Positions 16,308-24,645 of a stretch of DNA of 64,000 bases are shown here, piece by piece. Location of the stretch: the NCBI RefSeq assembly GCF_900176595.1, contig NZ_LT838813.1, forward strand, positions 2,994,001 through 3,058,000, in the 5' to 3' direction. Position 1 is the first letter of the stretch. The number at the start of each line of letters is the position of its first letter. This DNA is from Aquiflexum balticum DSM 16537 (GTDB taxonomy: Bacteria > Bacteroidota > Bacteroidia > Cytophagales > Cyclobacteriaceae). Both the position numbers and the translations under genes were made by a program. The notes beneath the pieces were generated by a model. The model searched no databases, was not told the DNA's origin, and worked only from the letters and a program-made list of their open reading frames with translations.

Positions 16308-16473
16308 TTTTATGTCATTGGTACGGCAGGAGAGGTCTACTTCCTTTGGGTTTAACAGATTTCTCTCTACGTTCGAAATGACAAGGAGAAGCATTTTTGT
16401 ATTAGAAACACAATCGATTCATCAAGCATATTTCTATATATTTCTCCGAAGGCATATTTCCATCATATTTCAT

Positions 16474-17718
16474 TTAAACCCTAACCCCATTTTTAAATAC
16501 CATTCCAGGTTTCAACCTCCCCTGCTGATAAGTAATCTCCCTATAATCATCTGTAGGAAAAAGGATGATGTCCGCCAATAATCCTGATACGAGGTGACCT
16601 CGGTCATTCAGGTTAAGGGCAGCTGCAGCTCTGCAGGTTATTCCTGCCAGAACTTCCGCATTGCTGAGTTTCTCAAAGGTACCCAAGATTGAAGCTTGCA
16701 TCAGCAGATCTCCCATAGGTGCCGAACCGGGATTCCAATCAGAGGCGATGGCTAGTGAAGCACCTGCATCCAACAGTTTTCGGGCCGGGGTATATGGGAC
16801 TCCCAAACCCATGGAAGCGCCGGGCAAAGCAACAGCAATGGTGTCCAATGCGGCGAGTATTCTAATTTCTTTTTCTCCACTTGCCTCTAAATGATCTGCT
16901 GAGATGGCTCCGAAATCAACGGCTACCTGCGAACCACCGGCGTAAAACTGATCCGCATGCACGGTGATGTCAAAGCCCATTTCTTTTGCCTTGTGGAAAT
17001 AGGATTGAATATCTTCGGCAGAAAAGGCAGTATCTTCTATAAAGGCATCAATACGATTGGACAGACCTTCTTCTTTGAGGATTGGGAATAATTCTTCCGC
17101 AATGGCTTTCAGGTAATCCCGGTGGGTTCCTTCAAAATCCTTGGGTGGAATATGGGCCGCCAAACAAGTTGGGATAAGATCCGCATGGGTATTTTCTCTG
17201 GCTTGTTTGATTGCCCTGAGCATTTTCAATTCTTCTTCCACAGATAGGCCATAACCACTTTTGACTTCTATGGTCGTGATGCCGTCTTTTAAGTGCCTAT
17301 TGGCACGTTGGATTGTCAGTTGGACAAGTTTTTCCAAACCGGCTTTTCTGGTTTTTGTTACTGTGTCCCATATGCCGCCACCGGCTTTGGCGATTTCGAG
17401 ATAGGATTTTCCTGCATTGCGCATGGCGTAATCTTTTGCCCTGCTTCCGCCAAAACAGATATGGGTATGGCAGTCGATCAGCCCTGGTAAGGCAACAAAG
17501 TCACCTTTGAGATTCAGGATTTCCGCACCGATGGATTGTGCTTCAGGATACATATCCCAATAACTTCCGATCTGAAGGATGCGGTCATTTTTGATCAGGA
17601 TTCCTGCTTCAGAAATTATTTCCATCTGCTCGTCTTTCAAGGCCCCCTTTAATGGAAGGTTTGCCATGGTGACAGCTTGGCGGATGGGACCAATTAGGGT
17701 GTGTTTGATGGTTGGCAT
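16474..17718 (-). CDS. hutI: Imidazolonepropionase
   Basis: The protein has 414 residues of the amidohydrolase superfamily. It hydrolyses 4-imidazolone-5-propanoate to N-formimidoyl-L-glutamate, the third step of histidine breakdown. The metal site H84-x-H86 is seen in GLIDCHTHICFGGSRA; EVKSGYGLS, VHADQF and SADHLEASG are further family signatures, and ASDWNPGSAP lies near the C terminus. It follows hutH by 137 bp. hutF/hutG-type genes for the last step are not in the window. Confidence 0.96.
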   Translation of the reverse strand: MPTIKHTLIGPIRQAVTMANLPLKGALKDEQMEIISEAGILIKNDRILQIGSYWDMYPEAQSIGAEILNLKGDFVALPGLIDCHTHICFGGSRAKDYAMRNAGKSYLEIAKAGGGIWDTVTKTRKAGLEKLVQLTIQRANRHLKDGITTIEVKSGYGLSVEEELKMLRAIKQARENTHADLIPTCLAAHIPPKDFEGTHRDYLKAIAEELFPILKEEGLSNRIDAFIEDTAFSAEDIQSYFHKAKEMGFDITVHADQFYAGGSQVAVDFGAISADHLEASGEKEIRILAALDTIAVALPGASMGLGVPYTPARKLLDAGASLAIASDWNPGSAPMGDLLMQASILGTFEKLSNAEVLAGITCRAAAALNLNDRGHLVSGLLADIILFPTDDYREITYQQGRLKPGMVFKNGVRV

Positions 17719-17751
17719 GGTTGTGTTTGTTTCGTGGTTTTGGTTGGTTCA

Positions 17752-17849
17752 ATTCGCCGCGGCGAATGGACCGGTATATTTCCAGTCTCCAGACTGGATA
17801 GTATGCAGTCTGAAGACTGCAGCTAAGTTAGTCCAAGTCTGAAGACTTG
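17752..17849. repeat. Cluster of short palindromes between hutH and hutI
   Basis: ATTCGCCGCGGCGAAT (17752-17767) is a perfect palindrome. It is followed by three 16-base hairpins: CCAGTCTCCAGACTGG (17782), GCAGTCTGAAGACTGC (17805) and CAAGTCTGAAGACTTG (17834). All three share the core AGTCT-NN-AGACT with changing but complementary outer bases. They may act on the hut mRNA or be mobile palindromic repeats. Confidence 0.75.
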
Positions 17850-17855
17850 AACTAG

Positions 17856-19427
17856 CTAGTACCTATCAAACTCCCCTGACCAAGGAGTCTCAAGCTCCAA
17901 TCCTTCTTTTTCGGCAATTTCTTTGGCTAAGGTAAGCAATTCCCCACTTTGGATCATCTCAATGGCGGTCTCCATATCTTCATACATGATCTGGTCTTCG
18001 GTGACGTGTTTGATTTTGGTGCGAACATGTTCGTAGAGGGTGGTCATTATTTTTCCTGACTTTAATGGCGCATGGAAATCCACCGCCTGGGCAGCACAGA
18101 AGAGCTCGACCCCGAGAATTTTTTCCACATTTTCTATTACCTGAAGGGCCTTTCTGGCTCCGATCGAACCCATACTCACATGGTCTTCCTGGCCTAGGGA
18201 AGTAGGAATGCTGTCTGCGGAAGAGGGGAAACAAAGCCCTTTGTTCTCACTTGCCAAAGCCGCAGTGGTGTACTGAGGGATCATAAAACCGGAATTCAGC
18301 CCTGTTTCTTTCAGGAGTAATTTGGGCACTCCGGGAGTATCTCCTTCCAAAGAAAGGTAAATCCTCCGGTCAGAAATATTACCGAGTTCCGAAGCAGCCA
18401 AGCAGGCATAATCCAATGGCATAGCTATAGGTTGGCCATGGAAATTGCCGCCGCTGATGGTATGGTTTTCATCGAAAATAACGGGATTGTCGGTCACGGA
18501 ATTAATTTCTATCTCCAGGATTTGCTTCAGGTGCAACCAAGCATTCCTTGAAGCCCCATGAACCTGTGGCATGCAGCGCAAAGAGTATGGATCTTGAACT
18601 CTTGCACAAGTAGTATGGGAATGTACGATTTCCGATTCATGGAGCAGGTTGAGGATGGATTGGGCTACATGCTGATTACCAGTGAAAGGTCGCAGTTGGT
18701 GGAGTTCAGCGGAAAAAGGTTTGATTGATCCCAAGAGCCCTTCCAACATCATGGCTCCGGTGATGTCAGCATGGGCAAGGATGTTATAAAACCTATCAAG
18801 GATTTTGACTCCAAAAGCAGCCATAAACTGAGTGCCATTGATCAAAGCCAATCCTTCTTTGGGTCCCAAGTGAATAGCTTCCAACTGATGTTGCCGCAAT
18901 GCTTCAGCTGAAGAAAGGGTTTTTCCTTGGTAATGTACTTTTCCCAAACCGATCAATGGTATAAACAAATGGGAGAGGGGTGCCAAATCACCTGAGGCAC
19001 CTACTGAACCTTGTTTGGGTACTACAGGAATTACATTCTGCTCAATATGCCAGATAATCCTATCGAGAGTCTGTTCATTAATCCCCGAATAACCCTTGGC
19101 CAAAGCATGCAGCTTGAGAATCAACATCAGTTTTGCGATTTCTGTAGGAATGGGTTCACCCAATCCGACTGCATGGCTTTTGAGCAGGTTTTCTTGGAGT
19201 TTACGGGTTTGGTCAGGGGAGATCAATGTGGTACAGAGCGGACCGAAACCTGTATTGATGCCATAGACAGGTTTGCCATTGTCGACTATTTTTTCTACTG
19301 CCGCAGCGCTTGTTCGTACTTTTTCTCTGGTTTCTTCGGAAAGAATTCCTTCGATTTCATTCCTTGCGATTCCAAGGGCAATGGAAGCGGTGAGGTGTTC
19401 TTGGCCGTATTGGAAGGTTTTCATCAT
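17856..19427 (-). CDS. hutH: Histidine ammonia-lyase
   Basis: The protein has 523 residues. It deaminates L-histidine to trans-urocanate, the first step of the pathway. The Ala144-Ser145-Gly146 triad in GSVGASGDLAPLSH forms the MIO cofactor autocatalytically. YGINTGFG at about residues 55-62 holds a conserved active-site Tyr. It is the first gene of hutH-hutI-hutU and is divergent from a LysR gene. Start is ATG 19427, with a second Met directly after. Confidence 0.97.
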   Translation of the reverse strand: MMKTFQYGQEHLTASIALGIARNEIEGILSEETREKVRTSAAAVEKIVDNGKPVYGINTGFGPLCTTLISPDQTRKLQENLLKSHAVGLGEPIPTEIAKLMLILKLHALAKGYSGINEQTLDRIIWHIEQNVIPVVPKQGSVGASGDLAPLSHLFIPLIGLGKVHYQGKTLSSAEALRQHQLEAIHLGPKEGLALINGTQFMAAFGVKILDRFYNILAHADITGAMMLEGLLGSIKPFSAELHQLRPFTGNQHVAQSILNLLHESEIVHSHTTCARVQDPYSLRCMPQVHGASRNAWLHLKQILEIEINSVTDNPVIFDENHTISGGNFHGQPIAMPLDYACLAASELGNISDRRIYLSLEGDTPGVPKLLLKETGLNSGFMIPQYTTAALASENKGLCFPSSADSIPTSLGQEDHVSMGSIGARKALQVIENVEKILGVELFCAAQAVDFHAPLKSGKIMTTLYEHVRTKIKHVTEDQIMYEDMETAIEMIQSGELLTLAKEIAEKEGLELETPWSGEFDRY

Positions 19428-19444
19428 AAAGAAGTTTTTTGTCT

Positions 19445-19738
19445 CCCGCTAAGGCGCAAAGGCGCAAAGAATAGGGAAGTTTTATAATACAAAAATAACT
19501 TTAATGATTGATAATTATAAATACCAACAAAGTCATTAATTGATTACTTTGAGTTATTACTAAAAATGAGTATTTTTACAACTTGCAAATAGAACAAACT
19601 AATAAATGGGAATCTTTAAGGTCACAATCCGTGACCATAAAGAATGATCCTTTTTATTTCTGGAATATAAACTTGACTTAGCAACAGGAGTGTAAACGAA
19701 TAAATTTTGATTTCTTTGCGTCTCTGCGACTTAGCGGG
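19445..19738. repeat. Inverted repeats framing the hutH-lysR gap
   Basis: CCCGCTAAGGCGCAAAGGCG at 19445 and the inverted form ending GACTTAGCGGG at 19738 are 27-base imperfect inverted copies of a Bacteroidota intergenic repeat (CGCAAAG type). They bound almost the whole 319-bp divergent region, which resembles a miniature mobile element or a palindromic repeat split by inserted DNA. Confidence 0.6.
19620..19636. promoter_or_regulatory. Operator-like palindrome between hutH and lysR
   Basis: GGTCACAATCCGTGACC is a 6-bp perfect inverted repeat with a 5-base spacer in the middle of the divergent hutH/LysR promoter region. LysR proteins bind dyads of this kind, so it is a candidate site for the adjacent regulator. 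Confidence 0.4.
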
Positions 19739-19746
19739 AACCCATT

Positions 19747-20622
19747 ATGACAATTGAATTAAGACACCTAGAATACTTCCGTGCCGTAGCCGAAGAACTG
19801 AATTTCGGCAGGGCAGCAGAGCGCTTGTTTATCTCCCAACCTGGTCTCAGCCGACAGATCAAACAGATGGAAGAGATCCTGGAGGTGCAGTTGTTTGAAA
19901 GAACCAAAAGAAAAGTGGAACTAACGGCTGCTGGGCATTACCTCAAGTCGGAGGTGGACTATATCTTCAATCACCTCGAACTCACCAAATCCCAACTTAA
20001 GGAAATTGCAACAGGGAATATCGGGGAGTTAAGAATAGGCTTTCTGGGTTCTGCTGCCCATACTGTTCTGCCCGAACTGCTGGTAAAAATCTCCCAACAA
20101 TTCCCGGGTATCCGGACTACCATGGAGGAACTCAGCAATACTTTGCAGGTAGAAATGCTGGAAAAAGACAAATTGGATTTGGGTTTTGTGCGATTGGCAC
20201 GGGTTCCTGAAGTACTTCAGATGAAAATGGTGCATCAGGATACTTTCTCTGTGGTATTGCCTTTGGACCACCATTTGGCAGAACATGAGTTTAAACATGT
20301 AGGCCAATTGAAAGAAGAAAACTTTATTCTCTTTTCCCATGACTATTCTTCCATTTATTATGATAAGATCATGTCCATTTGCGAGGATCAGGGTTTTTCT
20401 CCCCGTATCACACACAAATCTGTCCATGCCCTGACCATTTTCAAATTGGTGGAAGCAGGATTGGGAGTCGCCATTGTGCCGACATCACTTCGCCAAGGTT
20501 ACGATTTGAAGGTGAAGTTTATTGAGCTGGACAAGATCAAGCAAAAAACGGAGCTCTATGCGGTTTGGAAGAAGGGGAATAGGAATCCGGCGGTTTCTAA
20601 AGTTTTGGGGTTGTTGAAATGA
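19747..20622 (+). CDS. LysR-family transcriptional regulator
   Basis: The protein has 291 residues. The N-terminal winged HTH (ELRHLEYFRAVAEELNFGRA, SRQIKQMEEIL) is followed by a periplasmic-binding-like co-inducer domain (about 90-290), of the CynR/CatR-like type. It is divergent from hutH, so regulation of histidine use by a pathway metabolite such as urocanate is a reasonable inference. It could equally act elsewhere. Confidence 0.9.
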   Translation: MTIELRHLEYFRAVAEELNFGRAAERLFISQPGLSRQIKQMEEILEVQLFERTKRKVELTAAGHYLKSEVDYIFNHLELTKSQLKEIATGNIGELRIGFLGSAAHTVLPELLVKISQQFPGIRTTMEELSNTLQVEMLEKDKLDLGFVRLARVPEVLQMKMVHQDTFSVVLPLDHHLAEHEFKHVGQLKEENFILFSHDYSSIYYDKIMSICEDQGFSPRITHKSVHALTIFKLVEAGLGVAIVPTSLRQGYDLKVKFIELDKIKQKTELYAVWKKGNRNPAVSKVLGLLK

Positions 20623-20769
20623 TATATACTTCGTGAAATTTATTGAAATATACCTATGGTGAAATATTGCAGAGCCAATTCTATTCAGGTATTATCTTAA
20701 TTATCTGTCCCATTGGTGAAAAAATTTTAAAATGTTATAACTTGTTATTACTTTTCCCTAAATTTAAAC

Positions 20770-21057
20770 ATGGAAACTAAAATCAGAAAAATCGGTAACA
20801 GCAGCGGGATTATTTTGCCCAAAGCATTGATTGATAAATATGATCTTGCTGAGGTAATAATAGAAGATCATGGTGATGGAATTATCATCAAACCGGCTAA
20901 GAAATCTATGTTTCAGACCAAAATGGAAGAGGCTAGGAAAAACAAAAAAGCTATCTATTCTGAAATAGAAAAGCAGGCTTCTCATCCAGAAATGAAGGTC
21001 TTTTATGAACGGGAAGCAGAGGATTGGGATGGCATAGATACTGAAATCATGGATTGA
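20770..21057 (+). CDS. MazE-like antitoxin (AbrB/SpoVT fold)
   Basis: The protein has 95 residues. The N-terminal swapped-hairpin beta-barrel domain shows IRKIGNSSGIILPKALIDKY, the MazE/AbrB DNA-binding signature. The C-terminal half is charged and probably binds the toxin. It precedes a MazF-like gene, with an unusually wide gap of 112 bp. It would both neutralise the toxin and repress its own operon. Confidence 0.85.
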   Translation: METKIRKIGNSSGIILPKALIDKYDLAEVIIEDHGDGIIIKPAKKSMFQTKMEEARKNKKAIYSEIEKQASHPEMKVFYEREAEDWDGIDTEIMD

Positions 21058-21169
21058 TGAAATCAAGGATAATGCAAGCGACACGCAAAGGGATGATTAC
21101 CATTTATGCGTAGATTCCAACCCGACTTTCGGGACAAGTCCTGACCAATGAAGAACAAAATATAATCAG

Positions 21170-21505
21170 ATGAAAAACGGAGAGATATGGTTGGTAAATT
21201 TTGAACCGCAGGTTGGCCAAGAGATAAGAAAGACCAGACCAGCCATCATTGTCAATTCTGATTCCTTTGGTGTCTTACCATTAAAAGTGGTAGTTCCCCT
21301 TACTGATGGAGCGAAGGCAGGTATGGCATGGATGGCCAGAATTTATCCCAATAAGCAAAATGGATTAAGTAAGGAATCTTTGGCGGACTGCTTTCAAGTC
21401 AAAAGCCTTTCTGAAAGAAGGTTTGTAAAGAAGTTGGGCAGTCTTTCAGATGAGGAAACGGCAGAAGTAAAGGTTTGCTTGGCAAAGGTTTTGGAATTAT
21501 TTTAA
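21170..21505 (+). CDS. MazF/PemK-family mRNA interferase toxin
   Basis: The protein has 111 residues. GEIWLVNFEPQVGQEIRKTR with PAIIV is the classic PemK/MazF N terminus, including the Arg needed for RNA cleavage. The Thr/Ser position (VVPLTD) and C-terminal helix (SDEETAEVKVCLAKVL) are present. Family members cut mRNA at short sequences. Its antitoxin is the upstream MazE-like gene. Confidence 0.92.
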   Translation: MKNGEIWLVNFEPQVGQEIRKTRPAIIVNSDSFGVLPLKVVVPLTDGAKAGMAWMARIYPNKQNGLSKESLADCFQVKSLSERRFVKKLGSLSDEETAEVKVCLAKVLELF

Positions 21506-21540
21506 ATAGGTGAAAAGAATTTTTATCAAATCAGTATCTG

Positions 21541-21561
21541 TATACGATGTTATATCGTATA
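21541..21561. promoter_or_regulatory. Autoregulatory operator of the VapBC pair
   Basis: TATACGAT-GTTAT-ATCGTATA is an 8-bp perfect inverted repeat with a 5-base spacer, 20 bp before the antitoxin ATG. VapBC complexes usually bind such palindromes over their own promoter. Confidence 0.6.
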
Positions 21562-21580
21562 TTCATAAAAAAATGAAATC

Positions 21581-21787
21581 ATGAAAGTTACAGCAATAAT
21601 ACCTGATGATTTGATAGCCGAAGCGATGGAACTTTCCAAAGCAGAAACCATCACCGAAACCTTAAAAATTGCTTTACACACTTACATCCGATCCCAAAAA
21701 ATAAAAGAATTGGGAGTCATGATATTGAGTGAACCTTTGGAATTTAAATATACCTCTCAAGAATTACGTGAGTTGAATAGAAAATGA
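21581..21787 (+). CDS. VapB-type antitoxin (DUF2191-like)
   Basis: The product has 68 residues. The N terminus (MKVTAIIPDDLIAEAMEL) and TITETLKIALHTYI fit a ribbon-helix-helix antitoxin. The C-terminal tail (FKYTSQELRELNRK) would wrap the toxin. It overlaps the PIN-domain gene by 4 bp (ATGA), which supports translational coupling. Confidence 0.85.
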   Translation: MKVTAIIPDDLIAEAMELSKAETITETLKIALHTYIRSQKIKELGVMILSEPLEFKYTSQELRELNRK

Positions 21788-22167
21788 AAGGAGTTGTTTT
21801 TGATACCTCAATCTGGATTGAATATTTAAAGGGGAACTCGGAGTACTTTTCTATTTGTCAGGAACTCTTGGAAAACGGGAGAGTTTGGAGCTTAGAGCTG
21901 ATTTTTGCAGAGTTATTTCAGGGAGCCAAAGGCAAAAGGGAAATGAATTTGATCATGGATTACGTGTCGAATGTTCCATTGATCGATGAGCCACTTCTGA
22001 TTATTGAGGCAGGAATGCTTTCCAATGAACTTAATTTGATCAATGAAGGGGTAGGATTGATAGATGCAGTAATCATCCATTCCGTCAGAAAAAACCAACT
22101 TCAGCTTTGGACTTTGGATAAAAAGATAAGAAGAGTAATTGGATATGATTTTTTGTTTAGGAGTTGA
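21784..22167 (+). CDS. VapC-type PIN-domain ribonuclease toxin
   Basis: The protein has 127 residues. Acidic residues of the Mg2+ site are visible: Asp7 in VVFDTSIWIEYL, Glu in FAELFQG, Asp in GLIDAVIIH and Asp in LWTLDKKI. VapC toxins cleave tRNA or rRNA. It is coupled to its antitoxin by a 4-bp overlap. Length is normal and the protein looks intact. Confidence 0.92.
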   Translation: MKGVVFDTSIWIEYLKGNSEYFSICQELLENGRVWSLELIFAELFQGAKGKREMNLIMDYVSNVPLIDEPLLIIEAGMLSNELNLINEGVGLIDAVIIHSVRKNQLQLWTLDKKIRRVIGYDFLFRS

Positions 22168-22249
22168 AATGGTTTCAATATGAAGACGGGCATTTTTCTG
22201 GTTTCTTCGTCGCGGTGAATTTAACCAATGGGTCTTTTTTTCGAGAAAA

Positions 22250-22280
22250 GACCTTCGAGGTTTTGAAAACCTCAAAGGTC
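22250..22280. repeat. Palindromic intergenic repeat / possible terminator
   Basis: GACCTTCGAGG and CCTCAAAGGTC form a nearly perfect 11-bp stem with a 9-base TTTTGAAAA loop, which can extend the stem as TTTT/AAAA. It lies 83 bp after the VapC gene. There is no T-run after it, so it is more likely an intergenic palindromic repeat than a strong terminator. Confidence 0.5.
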
Positions 22281-22365
22281 AGCAGTCTAGCCTCTCGCCT
22301 CTAATTTCTTGCCTCTAAACCGAATGCCGTGCAAATGTCGGGTTAAATCCTCCCATTTTTCGGGC

Positions 22366-22373
22366 TATATTTG
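22366..22373 (+). promoter_or_regulatory. Candidate Bacteroidota -7 promoter box
   Basis: TATATTTG matches the Bacteroidota sigma-ABfr -7 consensus TAnnTTTG, about 22 bp before ATG 22395. A clear -33 TTG box is not evident. Confidence 0.4.
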
Positions 22374-22394
22374 TAGAAATCAATCCAACTTGCC

Positions 22395-23246
22395 ATGGTC
22401 AAACAAAATCTAATGAACATGAAACAACCGCTATTAGGCCAGAAAATCCTGGAATGGAGAAAGGCCAAAGGATTGACCCAAGAAGAAGTCGTGGAGCGCT
22501 GCAATATCAATGTGCGCACCATTCAAAGGATTGAAGCAGGGGAAGTTACCCCAAGGTCTTTTACTGTAAAAGCTATATTGGAAGTATTGGAAGTCAACCC
22601 GGAAGAAGTGAAAAATCTTCAATTGGAGAAGGAAGAAGTGTCCCAACCAAGTAATTTAAATTCTTGGCTCAGGTTTTCCTTTATCGCAGGGATCATATAT
22701 TTGATCTTGGCCATAGTGGAGTCTGTGATAGATTTTCAGCTTTTTATCGAAAAGTCAAGCTTTTCTGCGGGATTTGGATATTTCTATACAATCCTCAAAA
22801 TGTCAGTTCTGGTTTTCTTCTTCCTATTTACAGGGGCATTTTATAAACTGGGAGAAGCTTTTTCAAATTTGCTTTTGAAAGTCATGGCCATCTTTCTGAT
22901 GATATTGACGGGAGCGATCATTCTGGAAGACATTGTGACTTATTGGATGGGAATTGACATTGTTTCCGGGCTTCTATTAAGGTCAATGATGGCTGGATTG
23001 GTCTATGTGTTGTTTGCAACAAGTTTTCTTCATCTTTCTAAACATAAAGGCATCACTTATATTATTGTAGGTGCATTGGGAATGGTAACTGGAATCTGTT
23101 TTATGACTTTCATATTTGCTTTGCCAGGACTGTTTTTCCTTACCATTTTCGAAATTTCCCTGATAGTATTGCTTTACCAAGAATATAGAAAATCCTCTCC
23201 TGACAATCCTTTGTCTTATATTTCTCAAGAAAGGGTTTTTCAATAA
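22395..23246 (+). CDS. XRE-type HTH membrane protein
   Basis: The protein has 283 residues. An N-terminal XRE helix-turn-helix (about 13-68: KAKGLTQEEVVERCNINVRT with IQRIEAGEVTPRS) is fused to about six membrane helices (80-262). Membrane-anchored HTH proteins of this kind are common in Bacteroidota and their signals are mostly unknown. Starts at 22395, 22413 or 22419 are possible. It may control the neighbouring MFS gene. Confidence 0.8.
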   Translation: MVKQNLMNMKQPLLGQKILEWRKAKGLTQEEVVERCNINVRTIQRIEAGEVTPRSFTVKAILEVLEVNPEEVKNLQLEKEEVSQPSNLNSWLRFSFIAGIIYLILAIVESVIDFQLFIEKSSFSAGFGYFYTILKMSVLVFFFLFTGAFYKLGEAFSNLLLKVMAIFLMILTGAIILEDIVTYWMGIDIVSGLLLRSMMAGLVYVLFATSFLHLSKHKGITYIIVGALGMVTGICFMTFIFALPGLFFLTIFEISLIVLLYQEYRKSSPDNPLSYISQERVFQ

Positions 23247-23323
23247 TATAGATTTGATTAGGGTCAGTTTACCTTTTCTGCGACTAAGTTTAGCCGGCAG
23301 GAAAGGTTTTCTTATTTTTGACC

Positions 23324-24628
23324 ATGTCCCAGCAAACTTTTGTCTCTAAAGCCTACGAACTGATCACTGATGAAGGGGAAGAAAGGACCTGCGAGTCGAT
23401 CTCCGAAAAATCCTGCAAAGAAACTCCGGGTAATTTTTTCAAAAATGTCTTCAGTGGATCCCTTTCCAAATTGGCCGAGCAGTTGGTCAGCCCCGGGACA
23501 ACCCTGCCTTGGATTTTGGCAGCTTTAGGCGTACCGAATCTCTTTACCGGGGCTTTGGTACCTATCAAAGATGCCGGGTCATTGTTGCCACAGCTTTTTG
23601 TTTCTGCAAAAATAAGAGCTTATGCAGTAAGAAAATGGTTTTGGGTTATTCCGGCTTTGATTCAGGCTTTGGCTTTGTTTACAATGGCTTTTGTGGTTTT
23701 TGAGACTAAAGGAAGTACAGCGGGAATTTTGATCTTGAGCCTCTTACTGCTTTTCAGTTTGGCAAGTGGGGTGGCAAGCATCAGTTTCAAGGACGTCATA
23801 GGAAAAACCATCCCCAAAGGGAAAAGGGGGCAGTTGTTGGCTGTGCGGTCCACCATAGGGGGTATTTTGACTTTGGCAGCAGGCGTTTTTATTCTTCAGG
23901 ACCTGGAAGGTAGACAGGATCACATCATGTTGTTTTGGCTGGTGATGTCGGGAGCAATCCTATGGGTTTTCTCTGCCTTTTTGTTTGCTTTGATTGCAGA
24001 AGAAAAGGGAGCGACAGAAGGAGGGAGGTCTCCAATAAACGAAATCAAGCATGCATGGAAGTTTTGGAAAGAAGACAGCAATCTGAGACGCTTTATTTTT
24101 ACCCGAGGGCTTTTGATGGCAATTCCATTGGCACAACCCTTTTTTGTAGTGTTGGGAAAAGAGGAATTGGGCAGCGAAGTAAATAATTTAGGTGTTATGG
24201 TGATAGCCGCTGGAATAGCTAATATTATCAGCAGCCCATTTTGGGGCAGATTTGCCGATCAATCCAGTCGTAAGCTGATGGTCTGGGTTTCTGTTTTGGG
24301 AATGGTCAATATTTCCCTGATGGCTTTGTTTCCATTTTGGCCTGAATCTTTGCAGAATATTTACACATTCGCCGTACTCTTCCTGATTCAGGTGATGGCA
24401 CATGGAGGGGCAAGGTTGAGCAGGAAAACTTATCTGGTAGACTTTGCCCCGGAAAAAGAAAGACCACTTTATGTATCCCTTTCCAATACCATGATCGGAA
24501 TCTTTACCCTGATTGCAGCAGGTTTGGGAAGTTTGTCTTCTTTCTTTGGTATTCAGGCAATGCTATTCGTATTTGTAGGCTTGCTTGGCTTGGGGTTGTT
24601 TTTGGCTTTGAAGTTGAAGGAGGTTTAA
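23324..24628 (+). CDS. MFS transporter
   Basis: The protein has about 434 residues with some twelve membrane segments and an extra 55-residue hydrophilic N-terminal arm that contains two Cys residues. Major-facilitator-like folds are seen throughout (for example GRFADQSSRKLMVW as the loop between halves). The substrate cannot be read from the sequence. The frame opens at TTG 23318, but ATG 23324 is the likely start. It faces the propeller regulator gene tail to tail. Confidence 0.82.
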   Translation: MSQQTFVSKAYELITDEGEERTCESISEKSCKETPGNFFKNVFSGSLSKLAEQLVSPGTTLPWILAALGVPNLFTGALVPIKDAGSLLPQLFVSAKIRAYAVRKWFWVIPALIQALALFTMAFVVFETKGSTAGILILSLLLLFSLASGVASISFKDVIGKTIPKGKRGQLLAVRSTIGGILTLAAGVFILQDLEGRQDHIMLFWLVMSGAILWVFSAFLFALIAEEKGATEGGRSPINEIKHAWKFWKEDSNLRRFIFTRGLLMAIPLAQPFFVVLGKEELGSEVNNLGVMVIAAGIANIISSPFWGRFADQSSRKLMVWVSVLGMVNISLMALFPFWPESLQNIYTFAVLFLIQVMAHGGARLSRKTYLVDFAPEKERPLYVSLSNTMIGIFTLIAAGLGSLSSFFGIQAMLFVFVGLLGLGLFLALKLKEV

Positions 24629-24645
24629 ACTGGTTACTCTTTCAT

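Larger units (their letters stand above)
14725..16392 (+). mobile_element. IS110-family insertion sequence within a palindromic repeat
   Basis: The transposase gene is flanked by inverted sequences that look like the two halves of one palindromic repeat. GCTTGTCCTTGTCA at 14725 matches the reverse complement of TGACAAGGAGAAGC at 16379. A second pair, GAAATATGCCTTCGG at 14692 and CCGAAGGCATATTTC at 16446, lies further out. IS110 elements lack classical terminal repeats, are known to target REP-like palindromes, and keep a bridge RNA in a non-coding end. The exact ends are not determined. Bases 14746-14978 are the non-coding left end. Confidence 0.65.
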
